A model generated the notes under the pieces. It saw only the letters and a list, made by a program, of their open reading frames with translations, was not told the origin of the DNA and did no database searches. The position numbers and the translations under genes were made by a program. Shown piece after piece: positions 21,262-31,064 of a DNA stretch of 64,000 nucleotides. How positions within the stretch are numbered: the stretch's first letter is position 1; each line of letters starts with the position of its first letter. The stretch lies in assembly GCA_001600355.1 (NCBI GenBank), contig BCJU01000001.1, forward strand, positions 6,510,013 to 6,574,012. Direction: 5' to 3'. Source of the stretch: Meira nashicola (lineage: Eukaryota > Basidiomycota > Exobasidiomycetes > Exobasidiales > Brachybasidiaceae).

Positions 21262-22359
21262 TTATCGCCAAAATGGCTTTACTATGATTATAGCCAATGT
21301 TAACAAGATCAACAAAATCAAAAACAGAATACACTGTCCTCTAGACGTTCGCCTTTGGTACATTGTTGCTTGATTTAATTCTTTCACTGATTCGGCCATA
21401 TCCTGACCAATGTGTTCGATATTGAAATCGATTCGATCTAACATCGTTCCTTGATCGATGACCAAAGCGCTAAGATCTTGGAATAACTCCGCCAATTCAG
21501 TAATACTCTTTGCGATTTGATCAATTTCTCTATCCCTTCGAACGATGTCAACTTCCGCTTGTGATGGCGCTTGAGCTTGTTCTTCATCTATCAATAATTG
21601 TGACTGCGACTGCAACTGATTCTGTTGGGAACGCTCTAGATGTTGCCTTGACAATTCCATATCTTCTCTCATTGCTGTTTCAGAATCTGGCATATAGCCC
21701 GATTGATGCCTTTCTTCATGTCCGCGTAATCTTTGCATATAGTTACTCTGCTTTCTACGAAATGTACCACTTGCATCTTGAACTTTAGTTGCTAATGCAG
21801 TTTGAACGTTATTTGCCATTGCAATTTCATGTGCAGATGCACGTCCTGAACGTGAAAGTGATTGTGTATGTTGTGCCATTCCGGAAATCAATTTGCTACA
21901 TTTTCGAAATTGTTTAGTGATCTCTGTCGTTTCACGTTCGATCTCACGTTCTTCTCCACTTCTATCTGCGAATCCAGGTAAGATGTGCTTTGCATGTAAG
22001 CGATCCAATTGAGCCATCTTTGGTTTGATAGAGGCAAGGATTGCGTCCACTTCATCTGAAATATCAACCCATTTGGGCGGCAATTGTGAGAGTGAAGTAG
22101 ATGGTTCAAAACGAGGAGGATAAGAAACTTCATTATGCTCTTGTAATTCTCCTGAAGCATCATAATATGCACCTTTCCTTCTATCCACACCTTTGCCTTT
22201 TCCTATCAATGCTTCATCATCTTCCCCCGTTGTCCCATTTCTGTCAAAAGAATTCCATGAATGATCTCTTGCTGCTGAATCACGATATGACAAAAATAAC
22301 AATGTTCTCGATCGTATAACACCCAAATACACAGACGAAGATGAGCTCGTTGCCGCCAT
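21262..22359 (-). CDS. TLG2: t-SNARE of the Tlg2/syntaxin-16 family
   Basis: A 365-residue tail-anchored SNARE of the trans-Golgi/endosomal system. The conserved start (TRDRT-like: RSRTLLFLSYRDS) is followed by the Habc region with WVDISDEVDAIL and RLHAKHILPGF. The Qa-SNARE motif at about 270-330 (IVRRDREIDQIAKSITELAELFQDLSALVIDQGTML...) carries the central-layer Gln in VIDQGT. A C-terminal transmembrane segment (CILFLILLILLTLAIIIV) ends the protein. A Gln-rich insert precedes the SNARE motif. It is divergent from the next gene with only 118 bp between ATGs. Confidence 0.93.
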   Translation of the reverse strand: MAATSSSSSVYLGVIRSRTLLFLSYRDSAARDHSWNSFDRNGTTGEDDEALIGKGKGVDRRKGAYYDASGELQEHNEVSYPPRFEPSTSLSQLPPKWVDISDEVDAILASIKPKMAQLDRLHAKHILPGFADRSGEEREIERETTEITKQFRKCSKLISGMAQHTQSLSRSGRASAHEIAMANNVQTALATKVQDASGTFRRKQSNYMQRLRGHEERHQSGYMPDSETAMREDMELSRQHLERSQQNQLQSQSQLLIDEEQAQAPSQAEVDIVRRDREIDQIAKSITELAELFQDLSALVIDQGTMLDRIDFNIEHIGQDMAESVKELNQATMYQRRTSRGQCILFLILLILLTLAIIIVKPFWR

Positions 22360-22477
22360 TTCCCTAAAAAGATGGTCGTTAGATTGAAAGCACAGATCAG
22401 GCGCGTAGGAAGTTAAATGGCGCGAAAATTATTTCACTTTCTTTCTTCCTTTTACCCACCTCCATACACTTTCAACA

Positions 22478-23590
22478 ATGTCAACTTCGACACAAATTCG
22501 ATCAGCTTTAGATCAATTGACATACGTTAAAAGAATATTAGAAGGTGATCAAAATTTATCATTAGAAGATTTGCTTTCATCTGCAAATGCTGCTCAAATT
22601 TTATCAACAAATACAAAAGAAGAAGGAGATGGAATGATTCCGACGGGAGGATTACATGGTGCAATACCTGCTTTACTAGAACCACTAAATAAATCAAATA
22701 CGACGGCAATGCAAATGCAATTTGAACCACGTAAATATCTCACCTTAACCAATAGCCTCGCAAGAAGGTTTGGAAGTGAATCAAAAGAGGCTGGGCAAGC
22801 AGGAGATGCTATTGAATTAGCAAGGTCTCTCGCACGAGATCAAAATACACAACTAGTCAACAAAACATCCATACTTGAACAACGAAAGAGAAGGCGGCAA
22901 GATGGTTCATTGGGACTTTTAAGTGAAAGTACATCAAATGTTCCTGATAGTTGGGACCGAAACAAGAAAAATACGGAAGGAGCTGGTAGAATGTCGTACA
23001 AATTCCCAGGTCAGGATAGTATACCTGAAATACTTGCTCAAATCACCTCCACAGATGGTACTTCTCCTGAACAACAGTTGGAAAAGGCATTGAGTATATG
23101 GAAATCAACATTATCAAACATTGATGCGGAAGCGGCTGCTTCTTTAACATACAGCACACAATGGCTACGATCAGATCTTGTCAGATTGCGAATTGACTTG
23201 GATCAAGTAGGAACAGCAATCCTTTGGGTTTCCGTGAAAGATGAAAGTATACTCAAAAACCCTATCCAGCTTCAACGAATTAATATACTCGCCGAAACAG
23301 AAATGCAATCAGATTCTACCACAAACAACTCTTTACACCTCTCCTCTCAATCTACCTTTCCACTTTATCGACAATTAACAGCTCAAATTCTTGCCAAGGT
23401 TTTGGACGGTACAATTTCCGTTGAAGATGTCACTTTGCAATGGACTGTTTTCTTCTCTACACTCTTTGCTTTGGCTGGCCTTTGTCATTTGCATGATCCT
23501 TTCCCTAGTTTTCCCAACGCTTTATCTAATCAGCCTTGTAGGGGTACCGTGGCTGTTTTGGGGGCATTCGCAAATTGGGTTTGCAAATGA
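22478..23590 (+). CDS. Mediator complex subunit 27-like protein (tentative)
   Basis: A 370-residue single-exon protein. Features that recall Med27 are an N-terminal helical region, a basic patch EQRKRRRQDG, a middle region with DLDQVGTAILWVSV, and a C-terminal helix-rich part. That part (PLYRQLTAQILAKVL...LQWTVFFSTLFALAGLCHLHDPFP...NWVC) resembles the Med27 tail with its Trp, Phe-rich helix and Cys pair. The match is by eye and weak. The protein has no signal peptide or membrane segment. An alternative is an unrelated conserved basidiomycete protein. Confidence 0.5.
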   Translation: MSTSTQIRSALDQLTYVKRILEGDQNLSLEDLLSSANAAQILSTNTKEEGDGMIPTGGLHGAIPALLEPLNKSNTTAMQMQFEPRKYLTLTNSLARRFGSESKEAGQAGDAIELARSLARDQNTQLVNKTSILEQRKRRRQDGSLGLLSESTSNVPDSWDRNKKNTEGAGRMSYKFPGQDSIPEILAQITSTDGTSPEQQLEKALSIWKSTLSNIDAEAAASLTYSTQWLRSDLVRLRIDLDQVGTAILWVSVKDESILKNPIQLQRINILAETEMQSDSTTNNSLHLSSQSTFPLYRQLTAQILAKVLDGTISVEDVTLQWTVFFSTLFALAGLCHLHDPFPSFPNALSNQPCRGTVAVLGAFANWVCK

Positions 23591-23673
23591 AGATGTATAA
23601 TAGATGTACCACTAATGTAGAATAGAATAAAAATGATATTTGATATATTGTACAAATGATAAAAGTACACTTA

Positions 23674-25419
23674 TTACTGCCAACGATTGGCCAAAACGTC
23701 TTTGAGTATTTCGCTATTATTTTTGACCTTTTGTGCCAAAGGATGAGGAGAAGTCCAAAGAGATTGAAAAGCTTCAAAGCATTGTGCTGGCTTTCGTCCG
23801 ATATCCGTTAAAGATTGGAACAAATAAGCAGACACAAATCGCTCCCAAATTAATCTCCAAGGTTGAACGATATGCCAACGCATTATATTGTGGTACAAAT
23901 AAAACGTCTTGTGATCATATGCAGTCACCACTTTTGGGTTCATCACAATGACAGGTCGAATAGGTTGCAAAGCTCTATGAATGTCGAGTGAAGTCAATAG
24001 ACATTCGGAAGATAAGCAAATATCGCTATTACGGAAACGCAGAGGTAGAATGCCATCACCTCGTCTTTTCAAATGACTGGTCTTGTGTGTAGCTGGTCGT
24101 GTGCGAGGTGCAGTTGCATCACGGAACCAACGAGCATCAAATGCAACAGCACCATTCCAACAACTGTCAACCAAAATTGGCTTTTGTTCCTTCAATGTTC
24201 GTACATCCCTGTCTGCTGCAAAGTATGGCCAAAGTGGTTTGGCACGATTGCCATCGATATCCCTAGTCACCCAGGTATCATACAACCCTAATGGCATATA
24301 GTCAAACGCACAAGCACCATCGTATAATCCGCCATTAGTCTGCAAGAGCTCTTTGATCTCGTCCGAATCAAACACGATATCGTTCAACCAAAGCACTTTT
24401 TCGAATTCAACGTTGGAATGATTGAGACCATTGATTTGTGCCTTGTTCTCATACAAAGGTCGCATAGCTTCATTGCGTACATTTGCCAGAAATGCGATGC
24501 GTTTGTTCCCGTCATCATCGATGCCAACATGTTCCGATTTGGCAAAGCTATGACTGGCTTGTGTTGCATTGTTGCCGCTGATAATCGTATGAGCGATGTT
24601 GTATGTAGTGAACTTTTTCGATAATTTATCCAGAGATTTCTCAGTGCCATCTTTAGAGTTGCTCTCAAAGATGGAAACGTATGCATTTTGCGGACCTCCA
24701 ATGCTTTCGATCAATTTGATCAGATCATCGCCGTATTTGGGGAAAAGGTTATTGTTGTTATACAGATTGACGGCAATAAATGTTGGACCAATTGATTTGG
24801 CGTCAATGCTAGTTGCTTTCCAATCAGTTGATGAGAATGGACAAAAGATACTTTCTACAATGGCCCAAGACCAAATGCAACAGCCGAGCATTAAGAATCC
24901 TACCCGTAGCCTTTTGGATAGCAAGGAAAAGTATGTTGGATTGGTTCTTTTGATGCTGTATTGATCGACATCCAAAGAGATGATTCTCTTTCGCGATAAT
25001 AGAGATCGACCAAACAGGACTACTTCGACGGGTACGATGAAGAATAGCCATGCTAAATAGATGAACAACGTAGAAGGGCAATGATAGTACCAGCAAAGAA
25101 TGGTTGTGCTTGCAATAAAGATGCCAAACATACACCATCCTTGCCAATTTGAGCATCTGATACACTTTCTCCTATAGCGAGATCGTGTTAAAGCCTGAAC
25201 ATCCTCTTCTGTGAAAGCTAGAACGCTCAAATTATCCTCCTCATCATCATCCAAATCTGAAGAGGCACGATTATCCTTCTTTTGACCTTTTAAAGCGAAA
25301 TACTCTACATTCTCTGATTTTGTTGAATCAATAAAGCCAACATGACCGGGAGAAGACGACGATGAAGAAGATCCTGCCGAAGAATTCGAGTGTGACATGA
25401 CGTGTATGTGGTCGTTCAT
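23674..25419 (-). CDS. GT69 alpha-1,3-mannosyltransferase-like protein (CAP59/CMT1 family)
   Basis: A 581-residue membrane glycosyltransferase. The start is the ATG at 25419; codons beyond it begin with GTG. A Ser-rich acidic N-terminus is followed by about three transmembrane segments (FGIFIASTTILCWYY, LFIYLAWLFFIVPVEVVLFG and FLMLGCCIWSWAIV). The catalytic part shows GT69 hallmarks: FIAVNLYNNNN, YVSIFESNSKDGT, FLANVRNEAM, KVLWLNDIVF, DGACAFDYM and a late VVTAYDHK. Members add mannose in capsule or glycan synthesis in basidiomycetes. The natural acceptor here is unknown. Single exon. Confidence 0.85.
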   Translation of the reverse strand: MNDHIHVMSHSNSSAGSSSSSSSPGHVGFIDSTKSENVEYFALKGQKKDNRASSDLDDDEEDNLSVLAFTEEDVQALTRSRYRRKCIRCSNWQGWCMFGIFIASTTILCWYYHCPSTLFIYLAWLFFIVPVEVVLFGRSLLSRKRIISLDVDQYSIKRTNPTYFSLLSKRLRVGFLMLGCCIWSWAIVESIFCPFSSTDWKATSIDAKSIGPTFIAVNLYNNNNLFPKYGDDLIKLIESIGGPQNAYVSIFESNSKDGTEKSLDKLSKKFTTYNIAHTIISGNNATQASHSFAKSEHVGIDDDGNKRIAFLANVRNEAMRPLYENKAQINGLNHSNVEFEKVLWLNDIVFDSDEIKELLQTNGGLYDGACAFDYMPLGLYDTWVTRDIDGNRAKPLWPYFAADRDVRTLKEQKPILVDSCWNGAVAFDARWFRDATAPRTRPATHKTSHLKRRGDGILPLRFRNSDICLSSECLLTSLDIHRALQPIRPVIVMNPKVVTAYDHKTFYLYHNIMRWHIVQPWRLIWERFVSAYLFQSLTDIGRKPAQCFEAFQSLWTSPHPLAQKVKNNSEILKDVLANRWQ

Positions 25420-26519
25420 ATTGTTTTGAGGATAGATGTGAATTATTCTGATCTCCTCATTTCTTGTAAAAAAACGGTTCTCCGGCGGCCGAGGTGGTAA
25501 ATAATGCACGGAAGATTAAGTGATGTACGGATGTTATGCGCCCGCGCTTACGATAAAGAAAGGTCGAATGTGGTTGTAGTAGGTCAAGTTCCTGGACAAA
25601 GATTGTCTATGCACACACATTTGAACAAATTCATGCATTATGTGTTAGGAGATTTCATCATGTCATTCTTATTGTATTCATATGTATGTGCTTTTTGCAT
25701 GAAGATAGGGCTGTGTTGATGGTACATGTACATATGTATATATGTATATGCGAACGGATAGCTTAATTTTTTTAGATTGCTTTGTAGAAGGTAAAATATG
25801 GGTGTACAGTATATTAGTCTAAAGCCTCGAAGAAAGTTTCCTCTAAATATGTACCGCAATACACCAGACAAATGCTCTATTTTTTTTTAAACAAAAATGC
25901 AATTGGGCGTTTGCATTAAACATAGCAGCCAAAAAGCCGTCAGCATAATCCCCCAGGAATATTTATTCAAATTCCGAACCCGAAATTTGACAGATCAAAT
26001 TGGCGCGTAAGGCGTGTATGAATTCGTTCGTACCTTGGGATGACATTCATGCATTGCTTGCCCACTTTAGCAGTAACAAAACAGGGCGCAAGTCCACGCA
26101 GCCCCGTATACACATAAAAAGCACATGTGTCTGAATAGCTGACTGTTTAAATGAGGAGACATGCTAGAAGACAAAAATAGTCATTGTCGTCATCCTTACA
26201 CAACTTTACGCTAAATAAGCAAAATTGGAGGACTAGTCAGACTTCACCGAAAAGAAATGCCGATTGAAGAAGTCTTGGCATTGAGCCCACAGGAGTGGAA
26301 TATTCATATTCTACACACACGGGGACACACACGTGCAAAACTGTTCGCGGTGTCGGTCTCATGAGCGGAAGAAATTACGTAAGCTACACCCCTTTCAAAT
26401 CGTCGGCGTATGGAAAGATGAGATCTGGCAAGGGTGTAAAGGTGGAGTAACAAAGATACATTCGCGTACAATACAAAAGAGTATCTTCCCTTCCTCATCA
26501 TCTTAACTTAGTTAACAAG
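25420..26519. other. Long intergenic region without a supported gene
   Basis: About 1.1 kb between two divergently transcribed genes. Open frames are short and lack domains, signal peptides or codon support. A TATG/CATA-rich stretch lies near 25725-25750. I found no tRNA B box or other RNA signal. Confidence 0.5.
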
Positions 26520-28700
26520 ATGACAAATTCAAATACAAATTTAGGACCACCTCCTCCAATCGCACATGCGAAAGCAGAGGATGACAAACATACACAAAAG
26601 GTGGTTAAAGGGGCAGGCTTTGGTCCTGCATACACTTTTATGAGATTTGTTGGAGAGAGAAGTGCAGCTCATTTCTTTCGAAGAGTGTTGGTTGTTGGTG
26701 GTGAACGTGTGCCAAAGAAAGGTACATACATCCTTTGCTGTACGCATTTTAGTACATTGATGGATGTTGCCATCATTTCTGCTGAATTGGATAGACCTAT
26801 TCATTATTGGGCAAAGAGAGGGTTATACAAACGTCAACCGTTCAGATGGATTTTGGAAAATTCAGGAAATATTCAAGTCAATCGCAAAGAAAAGAGTAAT
26901 GAGGATCTGTTTGCTGGAACTTTTCAAGCGATGAAAGCAGGTGAACCAATCGGTCTTTTTCCCGAAGGAGGTTCATACACCGAGCATAGATTGCACAGTA
27001 TGAAAGCTGGTGCAGCTTGGGCAGCATTGGAATATGCAAAACATTTGCTCTTGCAAGGAGAAATCGATGATCCAGCTAAATCAAAAGTCACAATCGTACC
27101 AGCAGCCATCAATTATACAGATAAAAGCCGATTCAGGTCAGAAGCCGTTTTTGAATTCGGTCAACCATTCACAGTGGATGAATACATGACAGAATTTATG
27201 AGCAAAGCAGTAGAAGGAGAGAACGGTAACTTGCAAGCAAATAATGCATTCGCATCCGCTTTGTCCGATACCGGTATGCCTCCTACACCTGGACCCAGCG
27301 TGATTGTCAATGGTACAAATGGCCCTCATCCTCCTAGTAGGATGCGTTTAGGATTGGATGTTGGTACAGCAACAAGTGCGGATGAACAAGCAGCAATAAA
27401 AGCAAAGGCATCAAAAGCGCCATCCAATACAACATCAGCACGTACAGCAGTTTCCAAATTAACGGATAGGATTGGTACGGAAATCTATAAAATGACGATT
27501 GATGCACCTGATTGGACTACATGGCATTCTGTAAAGATGGCAAGAGAGTTAATTTGGAAGAAGAATGGACAATTGCCCTTGCGTAATCTTGTTCCGATCT
27601 CGAATGCACTCGTTGCTGTTCTAAATGCGCCTATACCACAAGCTAAAACTGCAAATGAAACACTATGTGCTTTGCAAGGATTGGCTTTAGCTTCCTCAAC
27701 AGATGTGTATACACTCAATGCGCTTGCTAAACTATTCTCATTGCCTCGTCGTGCTATGCAACCAGCAGCAATCGGAACGGGCGATGAAGATGAAGATTTG
27801 GTCTTACCAACAAGAAGAAGAGCAGAAAGAGCGGTACCAGGTATCTTACCTGCAACATTATACCTCATTCGTCAAATCCTTGCCCTAACTATCCGGCTAC
27901 CATACGTTTTACCACTGGCTTTGATGTACGTTCCTGCATATTCTATCAGTTGGTACTTGGCCAAGAAATACTCAAGTCACGAAGAAGAAAGTATGGCATC
28001 AGCAAAGAGCTTATGTGCTTTTGTCATTGCAGGTTTGACTCACGTTGGTTTAGTGATCTGTGTTGCTGCTCCTTTCCTTTTCACGCCATTGGGATGGATT
28101 TTGGGTATCGCTTTAAGTGTGATCATTGAGAAATCACATGTTTGGCTTTTAGATGAAACCTATTCATATATCAAAAAGTTGGTCATCTCTTGGAGAATGT
28201 TCTTGGCTGCTTCAACAGTGTATATGGGAGAACGTCAATTCAGGCAATTAGGAGGTCAACTAGGTCGCGAAAATCATGTTGTTCGATTGGCTGTAGATGT
28301 CGTTAAATCACAACAAGGCATTCAATGGAGTTTAATCAAAGCATTACGTACAGCTTCAAGAGATGCAAAAGTTCGCGAGAATGGCTTTTCCAGTGGTTGT
28401 GATGGTGCAGTGAGTGAAAATGATGCAGCTCCCGTTCGACCTAAAATCTTTAATAGAAGTGGTAGACCGGCTTGTTATCGTTTGATGGGTGTGACTAGAT
28501 TAGTACATGCTCAAGCTGTTCAAGCCCTTCATGATCTTTTGGAAAAATTGAACACGATCGAACGTGAAGGACAAAAAGAAGCAGTCATAATTGAAGAAGA
28601 AACTTTGCTAAAATATCGCTATTTGCGCGAACAAATGCAAAACACAAAAGCAACTGTCATGCCAGCATCCCGAAGATACACTCTGAGAAAGAACAAATGA
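26520..28700 (+). CDS. Glycerol-3-phosphate / dihydroxyacetone phosphate acyltransferase (GPT2/SCT1 type)
   Basis: A 726-residue membrane acyltransferase that starts phospholipid and storage-lipid synthesis in the ER. The PlsC domain covers about 45-235. It has THFSTLMD (His and Asp five residues apart, as in fungal GPT2/SCT1), the acyl-acceptor motif GLFPEGGSYTEHRL, and VPAAINYTDKSRFRS. A linker rich in Ala/Ser/Pro lies inside the protein (about 250-320). Several transmembrane segments follow (LPYVLPLALMYVPAYSIS; LCAFVIAGLTHVGLVICVAAPFLF; GWILGIALSVII). The C-terminus is basic. Single exon. Substrate preference between G3P and DHAP cannot be told from sequence. Confidence 0.9.
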   Translation: MTNSNTNLGPPPPIAHAKAEDDKHTQKVVKGAGFGPAYTFMRFVGERSAAHFFRRVLVVGGERVPKKGTYILCCTHFSTLMDVAIISAELDRPIHYWAKRGLYKRQPFRWILENSGNIQVNRKEKSNEDLFAGTFQAMKAGEPIGLFPEGGSYTEHRLHSMKAGAAWAALEYAKHLLLQGEIDDPAKSKVTIVPAAINYTDKSRFRSEAVFEFGQPFTVDEYMTEFMSKAVEGENGNLQANNAFASALSDTGMPPTPGPSVIVNGTNGPHPPSRMRLGLDVGTATSADEQAAIKAKASKAPSNTTSARTAVSKLTDRIGTEIYKMTIDAPDWTTWHSVKMARELIWKKNGQLPLRNLVPISNALVAVLNAPIPQAKTANETLCALQGLALASSTDVYTLNALAKLFSLPRRAMQPAAIGTGDEDEDLVLPTRRRAERAVPGILPATLYLIRQILALTIRLPYVLPLALMYVPAYSISWYLAKKYSSHEEESMASAKSLCAFVIAGLTHVGLVICVAAPFLFTPLGWILGIALSVIIEKSHVWLLDETYSYIKKLVISWRMFLAASTVYMGERQFRQLGGQLGRENHVVRLAVDVVKSQQGIQWSLIKALRTASRDAKVRENGFSSGCDGAVSENDAAPVRPKIFNRSGRPACYRLMGVTRLVHAQAVQALHDLLEKLNTIEREGQKEAVIIEEETLLKYRYLREQMQNTKATVMPASRRYTLRKNK

Positions 28701-28805
28701 ATGTATACCCATCCTGCTCTTAATTTCGCACGAACATGCTATACCCTGTCTTTCGAAAAATTTAATTTATATTTATGAACAATGAAGAGTATATACATTG
28801 ATAGT

Positions 28806-30569
28806 CTAGAGGAGCAAAACACGACCTTCATAAGCTTTCAAAGGAGCAGAAGCGTCTGTGTTCTTATGAGTAGAGATTGCTACTTTACCCTTTGCAACTT
28901 CAGAAATGTCCACTTTTTGTTCTTGATCGCTAAAGTTGAGTAAAACGATTGCACGTTTATTAGCTGCAGAAGAAGCTTTTTCGCCTGCAGCATCTTTGGA
29001 AAATGCAAAGACTTTTTGATCTTTTGCGCCAGAGTAATCCAATAAACTGGTAAATTTACCATAAGTGAACAAAGCGGGATGTTCTTTACGCAAAGCGATT
29101 GCTTGTTTCCAGAATGACAAGATACTGTTTTCGTCTTTGAGTTGTTGAGCAGCATTGATTTGTTTATAATTATCATTCACACGCATCCAAGGTTTAACAC
29201 CTTCTTTTGTGAAACCTGCATTTGGTCCATCAGTCCATTGAACGGGTGTACGAGCATTATCACGAGCGTGTAGGTTGATTGCTGGCATGTATTTCTTGAT
29301 GATTTCATCTTCACTTTTACCTTGATCTTTCAAACGTTGGATGTAGTTGATCGTATTCAAATCCAAATATTCTTTATAGTCCCAAGACAAAGGAACGTTT
29401 GTCATACCAATTTCTTGTCCCATATAGATAAATGGTGTACCTGATGATAAAATTGTCAACAAAGCAAGCATCTTGCTGGAAGCATCATGGTATTCAGGTT
29501 TATCATTTCCGAAACGGGAATTAGCTCTTCCTTGATCGTGATTTTCGATGAAACTGGTTGTCCAACCATCGTTTCCGTCTGTAAACGTTTGCCATTTATC
29601 GGTAATGGTTGCAAAGTCGGAAACTGTCCAAGGTTTAAAAGCAAAAACGTCTCCGGGTGACTTTCCAAGATCGACAGTATCGAATTGGAACACCATTGAT
29701 AATTCATTTCGTGCAAATCCGACGTATTCCAAAACTTGCTTTGGATCGGAAGTGCAGGGTAATTCACCTACAGTCATGGCATCGTACTTTTCCAAAATGT
29801 CTCCCATCTCGCGAAGGTAGTTGTGCATTTCTGGACCATTACAGTATAGACTAGATGCGGGTTGGATATCACTTCCAGGAACGGTGATTGGAGCATCGGG
29901 GAAATCCATTGGTTTGGAGTACATGTTTACAGTATCAACACGGAAACCATTAACACCTCTTTTCAACCAAAATTCCATAGAGCTTTCCAACAAAGCTTTA
30001 CGGCATTCTGCATTGGTCCAATTAATGTCAGGTTGTTCGATGGCGAACAAATGCAAAAAGTATTCTTCTGTCTTCTCATCCCAAGTCCATGCACTTTGAC
30101 TAAAGTTACTGGCCCAATTGTTTGGTGGTTGACGGTTACCCTTTGAGTCATACTTTGCTGGACGCCAAATATACCAATCACGTTTTGGATTTGTTTTTGA
30201 TGAACGTGATTCTTGGAACCATTTATGTTGATCGGAAGTATGATTGATGACTAAATCGAAAATGATACGCATTCCACGTTGATGAACTTCTTTGATAAGT
30301 TGTTCTGCATCTGCAACAGTACCGAAATCAGGATTTACATCTTCATAATCAGAGACATCATAACCTTCATCGATCATAGGAGATTTATAATGAGGAGAAA
30401 CCCAAATCGTATTTGCACCAAGACTTTTGATATAGTCTAACTTTGCAATGATACCCGCAATATCACCGGTTGGAGAACCTTTACCGCTATTGAAAGATTT
30501 TGGCCAAATTTGATAAATGATTGCATCTTTCCACCAGCCTGAACGTTTTGTATTTCCGTTTAAAGCCAT
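28806..30569 (-). CDS. GH13 alpha-glucosidase (maltase/isomaltase type), copy A
   Basis: A 587-residue intracellular-type enzyme in one exon; no signal peptide at the chosen start. The GH13_31 layout runs from WWKDAIIYQIWPKSF to a beta-sandwich end. Catalytic regions are DLVINHTS, the nucleophile in GFRVDTVNMYSK, the acid/base Glu in TVGELPC, and FIENHDQGR. The Thr after the nucleophile Asp is the maltase-type residue in yeast (Val marks isomaltase). An in-frame ATG at 30653 would add 28 residues, but it overlaps the TATA box, so 30569 is used. This is the last (downstream-most) of four tandem paralogues and the only one next to the acyltransferase gene. Confidence 0.93.
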   Translation of the reverse strand: MALNGNTKRSGWWKDAIIYQIWPKSFNSGKGSPTGDIAGIIAKLDYIKSLGANTIWVSPHYKSPMIDEGYDVSDYEDVNPDFGTVADAEQLIKEVHQRGMRIIFDLVINHTSDQHKWFQESRSSKTNPKRDWYIWRPAKYDSKGNRQPPNNWASNFSQSAWTWDEKTEEYFLHLFAIEQPDINWTNAECRKALLESSMEFWLKRGVNGFRVDTVNMYSKPMDFPDAPITVPGSDIQPASSLYCNGPEMHNYLREMGDILEKYDAMTVGELPCTSDPKQVLEYVGFARNELSMVFQFDTVDLGKSPGDVFAFKPWTVSDFATITDKWQTFTDGNDGWTTSFIENHDQGRANSRFGNDKPEYHDASSKMLALLTILSSGTPFIYMGQEIGMTNVPLSWDYKEYLDLNTINYIQRLKDQGKSEDEIIKKYMPAINLHARDNARTPVQWTDGPNAGFTKEGVKPWMRVNDNYKQINAAQQLKDENSILSFWKQAIALRKEHPALFTYGKFTSLLDYSGAKDQKVFAFSKDAAGEKASSAANKRAIVLLNFSDQEQKVDISEVAKGKVAISTHKNTDASAPLKAYEGRVLLL

Positions 30570-30651
30570 TTTTTGAAAGCAAGAAAAGTGAAAAGGGGGA
30601 AATGATAATAGAGAAGAAGAAGAAAGGGTATTCTTAAAATTCAAACTGCGC

Positions 30652-30658
30652 ATTTATA
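30652..30658 (-). promoter_or_regulatory. TATA box of alpha-glucosidase copy A
   Basis: TATAAAT on the minus strand, 83 bp before the ATG at 30569. The ATG at 30653 uses its last bases, which rules that codon out as the main start. Confidence 0.6.
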
Positions 30659-30772
30659 CGATTCAATTTCACCGAAGAACGATTATCTTATTCGAAAGAT
30701 CGGAAGTCCGTGCGAAAGGGTAAATATACTGACATTTTACCTAAAATCAACATTTAATTTTTATTCTTAAAC

Positions 30773-30778
30773 GCGGGG
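30773..30778 (+). promoter_or_regulatory. Mig1/CreA-type GCGGGG site
   Basis: TTAAAC-GCGGGG fits the glucose-repressor consensus with an AT-rich 5' flank (WWWWWNSYGGGG). It lies about 205 bp upstream of copy A. A GCGGGG also lies upstream of copy D at 37084-37089 with a weaker AT flank. Confidence 0.4.
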
Positions 30779-31064
30779 TCTTTTGTACAACGCGTGGGGG
30801 AAGAAGTACTGCATGTATGCACGACAAACACTTGGCTTGATTTCGGTCCACGTTCGGTATAACTCTGCATGAACTTAATCAAGCCAATTTGTTCCTCTCT
30901 ACATACTTGGCATTCTTGAATTCCTCCGTTGAATAAAGAAAGTGTGTTTGGGGCCCCGTACCTATCATATACCGGTATGTACATTCATAAGCGAGTTCAT
31001 TCTTTCTTCTTTCATGTTCTACTTTCAATAACGGGCCGATAAGTTGACGATGTAAGGTTGATTG

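Larger units (their letters stand above)
30570..31064. other. Promoter region of alpha-glucosidase copy A
   Basis: About 500 bp between copies A and B. It contains the TATA box (30652-30658) and a GCGGGG site (30773-30778). Scattered CGG/CCG triplets lie near 30700-30710 and 30842-30858 and could serve Zn2Cys6 regulators. Confidence 0.5.

Noticed and set aside
25420..26519. Possible small genes in the 1.1-kb gap
   Set aside because: All frames are short, without signal peptide, domain or splice structure that I could support.
30569..30653. N-terminal extension of alpha-glucosidase A from the ATG at 30653
   Set aside because: The ATG is part of the TATA box, and paralogues start near 30569.
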